From an uncultured Flavobacteriaceae bacterium (GTDB lineage Bacteria; Bacteroidota; Bacteroidia; Flavobacteriales; Flavobacteriaceae): DNA of 14,283 nt. This document shows, in pieces, positions 1-6,817 of the stretch. The stretch lies in the NCBI GenBank assembly GCA_913020685.1, contig CAJWAY010000027.1, forward strand, positions 1 through 14,283, written 5' to 3'. The position numbers were made by a program, and so were the translations under genes. The notes beneath the pieces were generated by a model. The model made no database searches, had not been told where the DNA came from, and was given only the letters and a program-made list of their open reading frames with translations. Position 1 is the stretch's first letter, and each line of letters opens with the position of its first letter.

Positions 1-2555
1 GGGTTGGCCTCAATTACATAAACCTTGTCATTTTTAATAGCATACTGAATGTTGATCAAACCTTTAGTTTTTAGGGCCAGTGCAATTTTGTGGGTATGAT
101 CTTTTATTTGTTGCATCACAAATTCTCCCAAATTGAAAACAGGAAGTGTAGCATTGGAATCTCCGGAATGTATTCCACAAGGTTCGATATGCTCCATAAT
201 TCCGATGATGTATATATTTTCCCCATCGCAAATGGCATCGGCTTCAGCCTCAATGGCTCCATCCAAATAATGGTCTAATAAAAGCTTGTTGTTCGGAATT
301 TTTCTGAGCAAATCCACCACATGGGTTTCCAGCTCTTCTTTATTGATTACAATTTTCATTCCCTGACCTCCCAATACATATGAAGGTCTCACCAAAATAG
401 GAAAGTCAAGTTCATCGGCTAAAGAAAGTGCTTGCTCTGCTGTTTCTGCCACCCCAAACTCTGGATAAGGAATGTCATTGTCTTTTAGCAAAGTAGAAAA
501 GCTTCCTCGATCCTCAGCCAAGTCTAACGACTTAAAACTGGTACCTATAATCTTGATGCCATATCTATCAAGTTTTTCAGCTAATTTAAGTGCAGTTTGT
601 CCCCCTAACTGAACAATAACCCCTTCTGGTTTTTCGTGCTCAATGATATCATAGATATGTTCCCAAAAAACAGGTTCGAAATAAAGTTTATCCGCAATAT
701 CAAAATCAGTTGAAACAGTTTCAGGATTGCAGTTGATCATAATGGTTTCGTAGTCACACTCAGAGGAAGCCAAAACTCCGTGGACACAACAGTAGTCAAA
801 TTCAATGCCCTGTCCTATTCTATTGGGTCCTGATCCTAAAACAATGATTTTTTTACGATCACTGACTTTACTCTCGTTTTCACTGAAAGGTTCCCCATCT
901 TTTAGTTGCATTTTTTCTTCAAAGGTGGAATAATAATATGGTGTAGAGGCTGAAAACTCTGCAGCGCAAGTATCCACTAGTTTATAAACCCTCTTTATGC
1001 CCATTTTTACTCTTTTCTTATTTACTTCACTCTCAAGGCAATCTAGCATATGAGCAATTTGTCGATCGGCAAAACCTTTTTGTTTCGCTTCCAAAAGCAT
1101 TGATTTATCTATGTTATCAATATTAAACTTGGAAATTTCTTTTTCCAACTCATAAAGCTCCTGGTATTGTCTCAAGAACCACATATCAATTTTGGTAATT
1201 TCGTGTATCCTGCTAAGTGGTATTCCCATCTGGATGGCGTCATATATTACAAAAACTCTATCCCAACTTGCGTTAGTTAATTTCTCAATGACTTGATCGT
1301 ATTCGATGTAACCTTTACCATCAGCACCTAAACCATTACGTTTGATCTCAAGCGATTGTGTAGCTTTGTGCAATGCTTCTTGAAAGGATCTTCCAATTCC
1401 CATAACTTCTCCAACGGACTTCATTTGTAATCCGAGTTTACGATCAGAGCCTTCAAATTTATCAAAATTCCATCGTGGAATTTTTACAATAACATAATCC
1501 AGTGTAGGTTCAAAAAGCGCAGAGGTTGATTGGGTAATTTGATTTTCTAATTCATCCAAAGAGTAGCCTATGGCAAGTTTTGCCGCAACTTTGGCAATGG
1601 GATATCCTGTGGCTTTTGAGGCCAGTGCTGAAGAACGAGAGACTCTAGGATTGATCTCAATGGCAATAATATCCTCTTTTTCGTCTGGACTGACAGCAAA
1701 CTGAACATTACAGCCACCTGCAAAATCTCCAATACTTCTCATCATTTTGATAGCCATATCTCGCATGCGCTGGAAAGCAGTATCAGACAGGGTCATAGCC
1801 GGAGCAACTGTTATTGAATCGCCAGTATGTATACCCATAGGATCCATGTTTTCTATAGTACAAATGATTACAACATTGTCATTTTTATCTCTCAAAAGTT
1901 CTAACTCATATTCTTTCCAACCCAAAAGGGCCTTGTCAATCAATACTTCATGTATGGGAGAAGCCTCCAAACCCCTTGTTAATAATTCTTCGAATTCATC
2001 TGCTTGATGAACAAAAGAAGCACCTGTTCCGCCAAGTGTAAAAGATGGACGTATAACTAATGGAAAACCAAATTTTTGTGCAATTTCTTTTCCTTTAAGA
2101 AAAGAAGTTGCTGTTTCGGCGGGGGCAACAGGTATATCTATGGTTTTAAGTAATTTTTTAAAACGATCTCTATCTTCCGTAATGTTAATTGCCTCGATAT
2201 CAACCCCTATAATTTCAACATCAAAATCTTCCCAAATTCCTTTATCATCTGCCTCTATACACAGATTTAGTGCAGTTTGTCCTCCCATTGTTGGAAGTAC
2301 AGCATCTACTTTGTGTATTTTAAGAACTTCTATTATGGATTTTGTTGTTAACGGTTTTAAGTAAACATGATCCGCCATGGAGGGGTCAGTCATGATCGTT
2401 GCGGGGTTAGAATTGATCAAAATAGTTTCAATTCCGTCTTCTCTAATGGACCGTAAAGCTTGGGTTCCTGAGTAGTCAAATTCACAGGCTTGACCAATAA
2501 TTATAGGGCCTGATCCAATAATTAAAATACTCTTAATCTCAGGTCTTTTAGGCAT
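1..2555 (-). CDS. carB: carbamoyl-phosphate synthase large subunit, 3' end cut by window edge
   Basis: Makes carbamoyl phosphate from bicarbonate, two ATP and ammonia channelled from the small subunit CarA, feeding pyrimidine and arginine synthesis in the cytosol. I translated the minus strand from the ATG at 2555; it stays open for 851 codons to the edge. The N-terminal half carries GSGPIIIGQACEFDYSG (residues 14-30), NSNPATIMTDPSMAD (48-62), the ATP-grasp motif RPSFTLGGTG (169-178) and INPRVSRSSALASKATGYPI (301-320). The second half repeats the plan, with GSGPNRIGQGIEFDY near residue 570 and RPSYVLGGQGM near 725. The visible part ends at YVIEANP, just before the conserved ANPRASRT segment of the second ATP-grasp domain. 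Bacteroidota CarB proteins are usually about 940 residues, so roughly 90 are missing; whether an MGS allosteric domain follows cannot be seen. No carA lies on the visible side. There are no frameshifts. Confidence 0.97.
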   Translation of the reverse strand, partial: MPKRPEIKSILIIGSGPIIIGQACEFDYSGTQALRSIREDGIETILINSNPATIMTDPSMADHVYLKPLTTKSIIEVLKIHKVDAVLPTMGGQTALNLCIEADDKGIWEDFDVEIIGVDIEAINITEDRDRFKKLLKTIDIPVAPAETATSFLKGKEIAQKFGFPLVIRPSFTLGGTGASFVHQADEFEELLTRGLEASPIHEVLIDKALLGWKEYELELLRDKNDNVVIICTIENMDPMGIHTGDSITVAPAMTLSDTAFQRMRDMAIKMMRSIGDFAGGCNVQFAVSPDEKEDIIAIEINPRVSRSSALASKATGYPIAKVAAKLAIGYSLDELENQITQSTSALFEPTLDYVIVKIPRWNFDKFEGSDRKLGLQMKSVGEVMGIGRSFQEALHKATQSLEIKRNGLGADGKGYIEYDQVIEKLTNASWDRVFVIYDAIQMGIPLSRIHEITKIDMWFLRQYQELYELEKEISKFNIDNIDKSMLLEAKQKGFADRQIAHMLDCLESEVNKKRVKMGIKRVYKLVDTCAAEFSASTPYYYSTFEEKMQLKDGEPFSENESKVSDRKKIIVLGSGPNRIGQGIEFDYCCVHGVLASSECDYETIMINCNPETVSTDFDIADKLYFEPVFWEHIYDIIEHEKPEGVIVQLGGQTALKLAEKLDRYGIKIIGTSFKSLDLAEDRGSFSTLLKDNDIPYPEFGVAETAEQALSLADELDFPILVRPSYVLGGQGMKIVINKEELETHVVDLLRKIPNNKLLLDHYLDGAIEAEADAICDGENIYIIGIMEHIEPCGIHSGDSNATLPVFNLGEFVMQQIKDHTHKIALALKTKGLINIQYAIKNDKVYVIEAN

Positions 2556-2585
2556 AAATTATATTTTGTAATTTTTTTTTAATAT

Positions 2586-2620
2586 AAAAAAAAAGGTGTT
2601 ATTCAAAATAGAATAACACC
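2586..2620 (-). terminator. intrinsic terminator after rpmH, upstream of carB
   Basis: A perfect 10-bp inverted repeat, GGTGTTATTC (2595-2604) and GAATAACACC (2611-2620), encloses a 6-base loop. Read on the minus strand it is followed directly by nine U (2586-2594), the standard Rho-independent layout for rpmH transcripts. The plus-strand side is also T-rich, but no plus-strand gene lies upstream to need it. The carB start codon is only about 30 bases beyond the U tract, so the hairpin may also regulate readthrough into carB. Confidence 0.88.
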
Positions 2621-2642
2621 CTTAAATTTTGTTTTTTTATTA

Positions 2643-2801
2643 TCATTTTTTGTGGCGGGGCTCAGAAGATACAGAAATTTTCTTTCTACCTTTAGTCCTT
2701 CTATTGGCAAGAACTTTTCTTCCATTGGCTGTTGCCATTCTCTCCCGGAATCCGTGCTTATTTCTCCTTTTTCGTCTAGAGGGTTGGAAAGTCCTTTTCA
2801 T
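2643..2801 (-). CDS. rpmH: 50S ribosomal protein L34
   Basis: A 52-residue, strongly basic protein of the large ribosomal subunit. It begins MKRTFQPSRRKRRNKHGFRE, the L34 signature, and continues through the conserved RMATANGRKVLANRR segment (about residues 21-35) to a basic tail ending in RHKK. Length and composition fit the family, whose members have 44-53 residues. The ATG at 2801 is the only sensible start. A good Bacteroidota promoter lies 30-60 bases upstream and an intrinsic terminator just downstream, so it can be its own transcription unit. In many bacteria rpmH sits beside rnpA or dnaA; here it lies between carB and an unrelated membrane protein gene. Confidence 0.97.
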   Translation of the reverse strand: MKRTFQPSRRKRRNKHGFRERMATANGRKVLANRRTKGRKKISVSSEPRHKK

Positions 2802-2830
2802 CTTTTAAAATGTCTGATTTTAAAGTCGGG

Positions 2831-2860
2831 CAAATATACAACATCTTTTTTCTTACACAA
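2831..2860 (-). promoter_or_regulatory. rpmH promoter, Bacteroidota -33/-7 type
   Basis: Read on the minus strand, TTG (2860-2858) is followed after 19 bases by TATATTTG (2838-2831), an exact match to the Bacteroidota TAnnTTTG -7 element. Transcription would start near 2825, giving a leader of about 25 bases before the rpmH ATG. Confidence 0.7.
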
Positions 2861-2909
2861 GTGGTTTTAAACGGATTCTTATTAACTTCGAACCCAAAAT
2901 ATATTTTGT

Positions 2910-3425
2910 ATGTTTCCAAAAATAATTAAACTCATTTTGGCCTTAACCACCCTATTGATTGGATGTTACGAATTTTATGAAAATTACATTGGTAATGGAA
3001 TCTTTTTGACCCTTTTATCAGGAATCATGGTGTTGCTTTATTTTAAAAATGAAATGATTTTCCTTGCATTTCTCAGGTTAAGAAAACAAGATTTTTCAGG
3101 AACAGAAAGATGGCTCAACAAGATAAAAAACCCAAAAAGCTCTTTAGTCAGAAAGCAACAAGGTTATTTTTACTATCTGCATGGGATAATACAATCTCAA
3201 AATAATCTCACTATAGCTGAAAAGCACTTTAAGAAGGCAATCCAATTAGGGCTTTCAATGAAACATGATATGGCAATGGCAAAAATGAGCTTGGCAGGAA
3301 TCATGATGCAAAAAAGAAGAAAAAGAGAGGCCACTTTGCTTTTGGCAGAAGCAAAAAAATTGGATAAACATGGTATGTTGACCGATCAAGTTAAGATGAT
3401 GCAGCAGCAGATGAAACGCATTTAA
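2910..3425 (+). CDS. small two-helix membrane protein with TPR-like repeats, function unknown
   Basis: A 171-residue protein with two hydrophobic segments near the N terminus (about residues 5-20 and 28-48), then a basic soluble part. Residues 81-115 (QQGYFYYLHGII ... AEKHFKKAIQLG) and about 118-151 (MAMAKMSLAGIMMQ ... ATLLLAEAKKLD) look like two degenerate tetratricopeptide units, suggesting a protein-interaction platform held at the inner membrane with the repeats on the cytosolic side. The last 20 residues are rich in Met, Gln and Lys. I know no specific function or named family. It is transcribed away from rpmH and converges on the lytic transglycosylase gene, sharing the bases of the stop codon. 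The ATG at 2910 is chosen because the hydrophobic segment follows at once. No Shine-Dalgarno site is visible, as usual in this phylum. Confidence 0.85.
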   Translation: MFPKIIKLILALTTLLIGCYEFYENYIGNGIFLTLLSGIMVLLYFKNEMIFLAFLRLRKQDFSGTERWLNKIKNPKSSLVRKQQGYFYYLHGIIQSQNNLTIAEKHFKKAIQLGLSMKHDMAMAKMSLAGIMMQKRRKREATLLLAEAKKLDKHGMLTDQVKMMQQQMKRI

Positions 3426-4345
3426 TAATACCCTTTCTCGGGAATGGCAATCTCATAATACTTCCTGGATCTGTTGTTCAGATGATTTTGTAACAACCAC
3501 GGATTATGAATTTTAAGTATTTTGTAATTTACCCCCATTTTTTGGGCAAAAGTTGTTAGGTTTGAAATAGCAGTATCTAATCCGTGATAATGAACTGGAA
3601 CAGAATAATATAAATCGCTATCCTCAAAAATATAGCCGTATTTTGATGGGTTTTCGATGATTTCTTTTACTGCAAGAATCCTAAAAACGTAACGGCTGGT
3701 TTCTTGACCCAACCGTAAGTCAAAATAGCTTTCCACCTTTTGAAGGTTAAGATTTCTCTGAATACCCGACATCCCAAGGTTATATGAGGCTGCAGCAAGA
3801 GTCCAAGATCCAAATTTGTCTTTTGCCTTTTTTAAGTACCTAGCAGCCATTTTTGTTGAAAAGCCTATATGATTTCTCTCATCTACATTGGAATTGACTT
3901 CTAATCCATATTCTCTTCCGGTATTTCTCATAATTTGCCAAAAACCTTTCGCCCCCGCTGGTGAAACCACATTTTCAAGTCCACTTTCAATTACTGATAA
4001 ATATTTAAAGTCAATAGGGACACCTTCTTCAATTAGAATTTTTTCTATTGTAGGAAAATATTTGTTGGCGCGTTTAAGTAACAGCATCATATTGGATTGC
4101 CAATAGGTATTAACCAACAACTCCCTATCCAGGCGTTCTCTTAGGTCTGGGGAATGAAGAGGAACTTTTTCACCAGCAAAGCTAAGAGTATCCGGTAAAT
4201 CTAAAGCGTAAACTTTATAAGTGGGCTCCTCCCCGTAACTTTTTAGAGCAGTAAAACCTTCAATTTTAAATACAAAACCTGTAATCAAAACCAAAAGAAT
4301 AGAAGCGAGACCACTCCATAACAATGGAATAATTTTGTGTTTCAT
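3422..4345 (-). CDS. lytic murein transglycosylase, MltD-like SLT domain (GH23)
   Basis: Predicted to cleave the MurNAc-GlcNAc bond of peptidoglycan, leaving 1,6-anhydroMurNAc ends, in the periplasm. Of 307 residues, 7-27 form a signal peptide or signal anchor. The SLT fold is clear: the catalytic glutamate is E120 in SVIESGLEN, followed by SPAGAKGFWQIM (128-139), ASYNLG (186-191) and ETSRYV (215-220), all standard for the MltD-like class. Residues about 248-303 (PVHYHGLDTAISNLTTFAQK, then NPWLL and YEIAIPEKG) look like a degenerate LysM-type binding module; intact MltD proteins often carry one or more LysM repeats. The gene lies 24 bases downstream of an alpha/beta hydrolase gene on the same strand and is probably cotranscribed with it. 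Its stop codon overlaps that of the convergent TPR-like gene. I leave the symbol empty because several SLT paralogues are usual in this group. Confidence 0.93.
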   Translation of the reverse strand: MKHKIIPLLWSGLASILLVLITGFVFKIEGFTALKSYGEEPTYKVYALDLPDTLSFAGEKVPLHSPDLRERLDRELLVNTYWQSNMMLLLKRANKYFPTIEKILIEEGVPIDFKYLSVIESGLENVVSPAGAKGFWQIMRNTGREYGLEVNSNVDERNHIGFSTKMAARYLKKAKDKFGSWTLAAASYNLGMSGIQRNLNLQKVESYFDLRLGQETSRYVFRILAVKEIIENPSKYGYIFEDSDLYYSVPVHYHGLDTAISNLTTFAQKMGVNYKILKIHNPWLLQNHLNNRSRKYYEIAIPEKGYY

Positions 4346-4369
4346 GGTATTAAATTATCTCAAATATCA

Positions 4370-5032
4370 TTAATCTACCAAGTTTTCATTTATGATTTTG
4401 GGAAGATTTATATTAAACCACTCACTTTTGGTAAGAATAATAGCATGATCTCCCGATATTTTGATAAATGGATCTTGAATGTTTTTTAAAGGAAAAACTG
4501 AGTCTTGTGCCCCATGGATATGAATAATACCGGGGATAGGGATACATTTATTCCATTTAACCAATCGATCAATGGCCCAATTGAGATATTCAGGATCTCT
4601 TTCCGAGAGATACCTTTGATAGTTTTCTATGCGGAGCTGGATTCCTTTGCCAAAGACAAAAGCTGCAAATGTTTCAATATTTGTAATCCATTTTGTAGGT
4701 ATTAATTTATGGGCATTAGTTAATTTGGCAAGTCTCATGTGTTTGGGTAATTCCCTATTAGATTTTATACTGGAAATAATAATGATTCTCCTACAGTCAA
4801 TGTACTTTGCCATTTCTTGGACCAAAACGCCCCCGAAGGATACACCGATGAGTATTGGATTTTTGTGCTTAATTCTTTCACTCATTCTTTTGGAATAATG
4901 ATCGAGGGTTTCATTATTTCTCGGAGGAATCCATGAAAGAAATTTAACTTGAAATTTATTTGGCAGATCTAAAAACTCGAAAATTTTTGGATTTGCGCCC
5001 ATTCCTGGCATAAGATATATTGATTCCATCAT
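4370..5032 (-). CDS. alpha/beta hydrolase-fold protein, substrate unknown
   Basis: A 220-residue protein, short for the fold and without a signal peptide, so probably cytosolic. The nucleophile elbow GVSFGG (63-68) puts the serine at S65. A likely acid is D177 in HGAQDSVFP and a likely histidine is H196 in GDHAII, in the right order and spacing for a catalytic triad. The N terminus (YLMPGMGANPKIF) holds the oxyanion-loop region. The lid between strands 6 and 7 (about residues 95-165) is compact. Esterase, thioesterase and lipase-like roles are all possible; nothing in the sequence chooses between them. It is the promoter-proximal gene of a two-gene unit with the downstream lytic transglycosylase, which may hint at an envelope-related role, but that is inference. 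Two consecutive ATGs (5032 and 5029) are equally good starts. Confidence 0.9.
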   Translation of the reverse strand: MMESIYLMPGMGANPKIFEFLDLPNKFQVKFLSWIPPRNNETLDHYSKRMSERIKHKNPILIGVSFGGVLVQEMAKYIDCRRIIIISSIKSNRELPKHMRLAKLTNAHKLIPTKWITNIETFAAFVFGKGIQLRIENYQRYLSERDPEYLNWAIDRLVKWNKCIPIPGIIHIHGAQDSVFPLKNIQDPFIKISGDHAIILTKSEWFNINLPKIINENLVD

Positions 5033-5051
5033 TATCTTTTACTATTTATTA

Positions 5052-5082
5052 TTGTCAATTACTCAAAAAATCTTTAATTTTG
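5052..5082 (+). promoter_or_regulatory. promoter of the small GNAT-fold gene
   Basis: TTG (5052-5054), a 20-base spacer and TAATTTTG (5075-5082), an exact TAnnTTTG match, form a good Bacteroidota promoter. Transcription would start near 5088, leaving a leader of about 65 bases before the ATG at 5153. Confidence 0.6.
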
Positions 5083-5106
5083 CCTTCCCATGTTTAAATA
5101 ATCGAT

Positions 5107-5137
5107 CAAATTTTTATTCTTTATTAATTAAACCAAA
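5107..5137 (-). promoter_or_regulatory. possible promoter of the hydrolase-transglycosylase unit
   Basis: On the minus strand TTTG (5137-5134) is followed after 19 bases by AAAATTTG (5114-5107), which differs from TAnnTTTG only in its first base. It would give a leader of about 70 bases before the ATG at 5032. The match is imperfect, and AT-rich sequence makes such matches common. Confidence 0.35.
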
Positions 5138-5152
5138 TTAGTAAAAGTTGTT

Positions 5153-5446
5153 ATGTATCAAGTTGAATTACAAAACAATGAATTCCTGAGACAATTCGAA
5201 ACCGTAGTAAATGGGTCGCTGGCAAGAATTGAATATGCCGAGCAAGAAAGAAAAATTTTCCTCACCAAAATCGTTATCCCCGTAGATGTTAATGATATTG
5301 AATTTGAAGAGAGTTTCATTAAAAGTGTTTTAGAATTTATTTCAGAAAAAAACCTTAAAGTAGTTCCCACTTCACCAAAGATTGCAGGATTTGTGAGACG
5401 TAATAAGTCATACAAATCTCTTTTACCTGTCGGAATTAAACTTTAG
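5153..5446 (+). CDS. YjdJ-like small GNAT-fold protein, acetyl-CoA loop degenerate
   Basis: A 97-residue protein that resembles the single-domain acetyltransferases of COG2388 (YjdJ and At1g77540 type). The family layout is visible: a G-x-x-A-x-I-x-Y strand (GSLARIEY, 21-28), a strand with a conserved T (FLTKIVIP, 36-43), a helix (about 51-66), then KVVPTSPKIAGFVRRN (69-84) and a short conserved tail. In canonical members the loop after the T strand reads roughly RGQGIG and binds the CoA pyrophosphate; here it reads DVNDIEFEES (45-54). The cysteine of the family's CPF motif is a serine (S74). Enzymatic acetyl transfer is therefore doubtful, and it may bind a ligand or protein instead. Its last 24 bases overlap the 3' end of the convergent mtaB gene. 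It has its own good promoter. Confidence 0.85.
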   Translation: MYQVELQNNEFLRQFETVVNGSLARIEYAEQERKIFLTKIVIPVDVNDIEFEESFIKSVLEFISEKNLKVVPTSPKIAGFVRRNKSYKSLLPVGIKL

Positions 5447-6790
5447 GTCTTTTTTAAACCTCACAAATCCATCCTGGTCTATTGATTGGAGAGTCACCTT
5501 AAAAATCTTGTTTACCAATCCTGGATTCCATGGAGCCCTAACTTTTATATAATTTTCACTAAAACCTGTAATATAGCCCCTTTTATTTTCATTTTCGAAT
5601 AAGACTTTTACAGTTGTTCCCAACTGACTTTCATAAAATGCACGTCTTTTTTTTGCAGACAATCCCCTTAACATTTTACTTCTTTTTTTACGAGTATTAG
5701 TTGGAACTACCCCAGGTAGACTTATCGCCTGAGTGTGGGGTCTTTCAGAGTATGAGAAAACATGCAAATAAGAAATATCCAAATCAGTTAAAAAAGAATA
5801 GGTTTCCAAAAATGCAGTATCGGTTTCACCGGGAAATCCAACAATCACATCTCCTCCAACACAAGCTTGGGGCATCAAACTTTTAATTCTTATCAGTCTA
5901 TCCCGATACAAATCACTCAAATACCTCCTTTTCATTTTTTTTAAAACCTCATCATTACCGCTTTGTAGGGGCAAATGGAAATGAGGGACAAAAGCCCTAC
6001 TCTGGGAAACAAACTCAATTACTTTATCTGTCAATAAATTGGGCTCAATGGAGGATATTCTGATTCTTTTCAAAGCCTCGATTTTATCAAGAGCAACAAT
6101 CAAGTCCAAAAAAGTATTTTCGTGTTTTTTATTGCCAAACTCCCCTTTACCGTAATCCCCAATATTGACGCCAGTCAGTACAATTTCCTTAATTCCTCTC
6201 TTAGTAATTTCCAGTGCCTGTTTGATGATATTTTCCAATGAATCGCTTCTTGAAATTCCCCGTGCTCTTGGAATAGTACAATAGGTACATTTGTAATCAC
6301 AGCCATCCTGTACTTTGAGAAATGCGCGGGTGCGATCATCAAATGAGTAGGAACTTTCGTAGTAATTGGCCTCAGCAATTTCGCAGGAGTGAACTGTTCC
6401 TAATTTTTTTTTGGTCAAATCTCCAAGATAGTCGATCAGTTTAAACTTTTCGGTAGCTCCCAAAACCAAATCAACACCATCAATTTCTGCCAATGCCTCT
6501 GGCTGAAGCTGTGCATAACAACCTATTGCAGCAATAAATGCATTGGAATTTTGTTTTAAGGCTTTTCTAACGAGTCCTTTAAATTTTTTATCTGCATTAT
6601 CGGTTACTGAACAAGTATTGATAACATAAACCTCGGCTGGCGAATCAAAGGCAACCTGCTGATAACGTTCTGAATCAAAATCTCTTGAAATGGTTGCTGT
6701 TTCTGAAAAATTCAGCTTACAACCCAAAGTGTAAAAAGCTACCCTTGGTTTTGAAGATTTATACATTAACTTGTTTGCATACCCCGTCAT
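5423..6790 (-). CDS. mtaB: tRNA (t6A37-C2)-methylthiotransferase MtaB
   Basis: Radical SAM enzyme that adds a methylthio group to N6-threonylcarbamoyladenosine at tRNA position 37 (ms2t6A), which helps decoding of ANN codons; cytosolic. The 455 residues contain the UPF0004 domain (about 15-130) with cluster cysteines C24 (TLGCKLNFSET), C60 (INTCSV) and C91 (GCYAQ), the radical SAM motif CDYKCTYC (164-171; C164, C168, C171), PRARGISRS (174-182), the GGDVIVGFPGET segment (312-323) and a C-terminal TRAM domain (about 383-445). LGCKLNFSET, rather than the GCQMN of MiaB, and the overall length favour MtaB over MiaB or RimO. The start is the ATG at 6790; a second in-frame ATG at residue 9 is also possible. 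It is divergent from the peptide-binding protein gene with only 27 bases between the annotated starts. Confidence 0.93.
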   Translation of the reverse strand: MTGYANKLMYKSSKPRVAFYTLGCKLNFSETATISRDFDSERYQQVAFDSPAEVYVINTCSVTDNADKKFKGLVRKALKQNSNAFIAAIGCYAQLQPEALAEIDGVDLVLGATEKFKLIDYLGDLTKKKLGTVHSCEIAEANYYESSYSFDDRTRAFLKVQDGCDYKCTYCTIPRARGISRSDSLENIIKQALEITKRGIKEIVLTGVNIGDYGKGEFGNKKHENTFLDLIVALDKIEALKRIRISSIEPNLLTDKVIEFVSQSRAFVPHFHLPLQSGNDEVLKKMKRRYLSDLYRDRLIRIKSLMPQACVGGDVIVGFPGETDTAFLETYSFLTDLDISYLHVFSYSERPHTQAISLPGVVPTNTRKKRSKMLRGLSAKKRRAFYESQLGTTVKVLFENENKRGYITGFSENYIKVRAPWNPGLVNKIFKVTLQSIDQDGFVRFKKDLKFNSDR

Positions 6791-6817
6791 CTAATTGAAT
6801 TAAAAAAGTTGTAATTT

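Noticed and set aside
1747..2364. Plus-strand frames of 74-86 codons opposite carB
   Set aside because: They lie wholly antisense to a well-conserved carB frame, show no family features, and have low-complexity Ser/Ile-rich products typical of shadow frames.
2900..2909. TATATTTTG just before the TPR-like gene as its promoter
   Set aside because: It has one base too many for TAnnTTTG and abuts the ATG, so transcription would start inside the gene.
5423..6790. Assignment as MiaB or RimO
   Set aside because: The N-terminal TLGCKLNFSET motif and the overall layout fit MtaB better than MiaB (GCQMN) or RimO.
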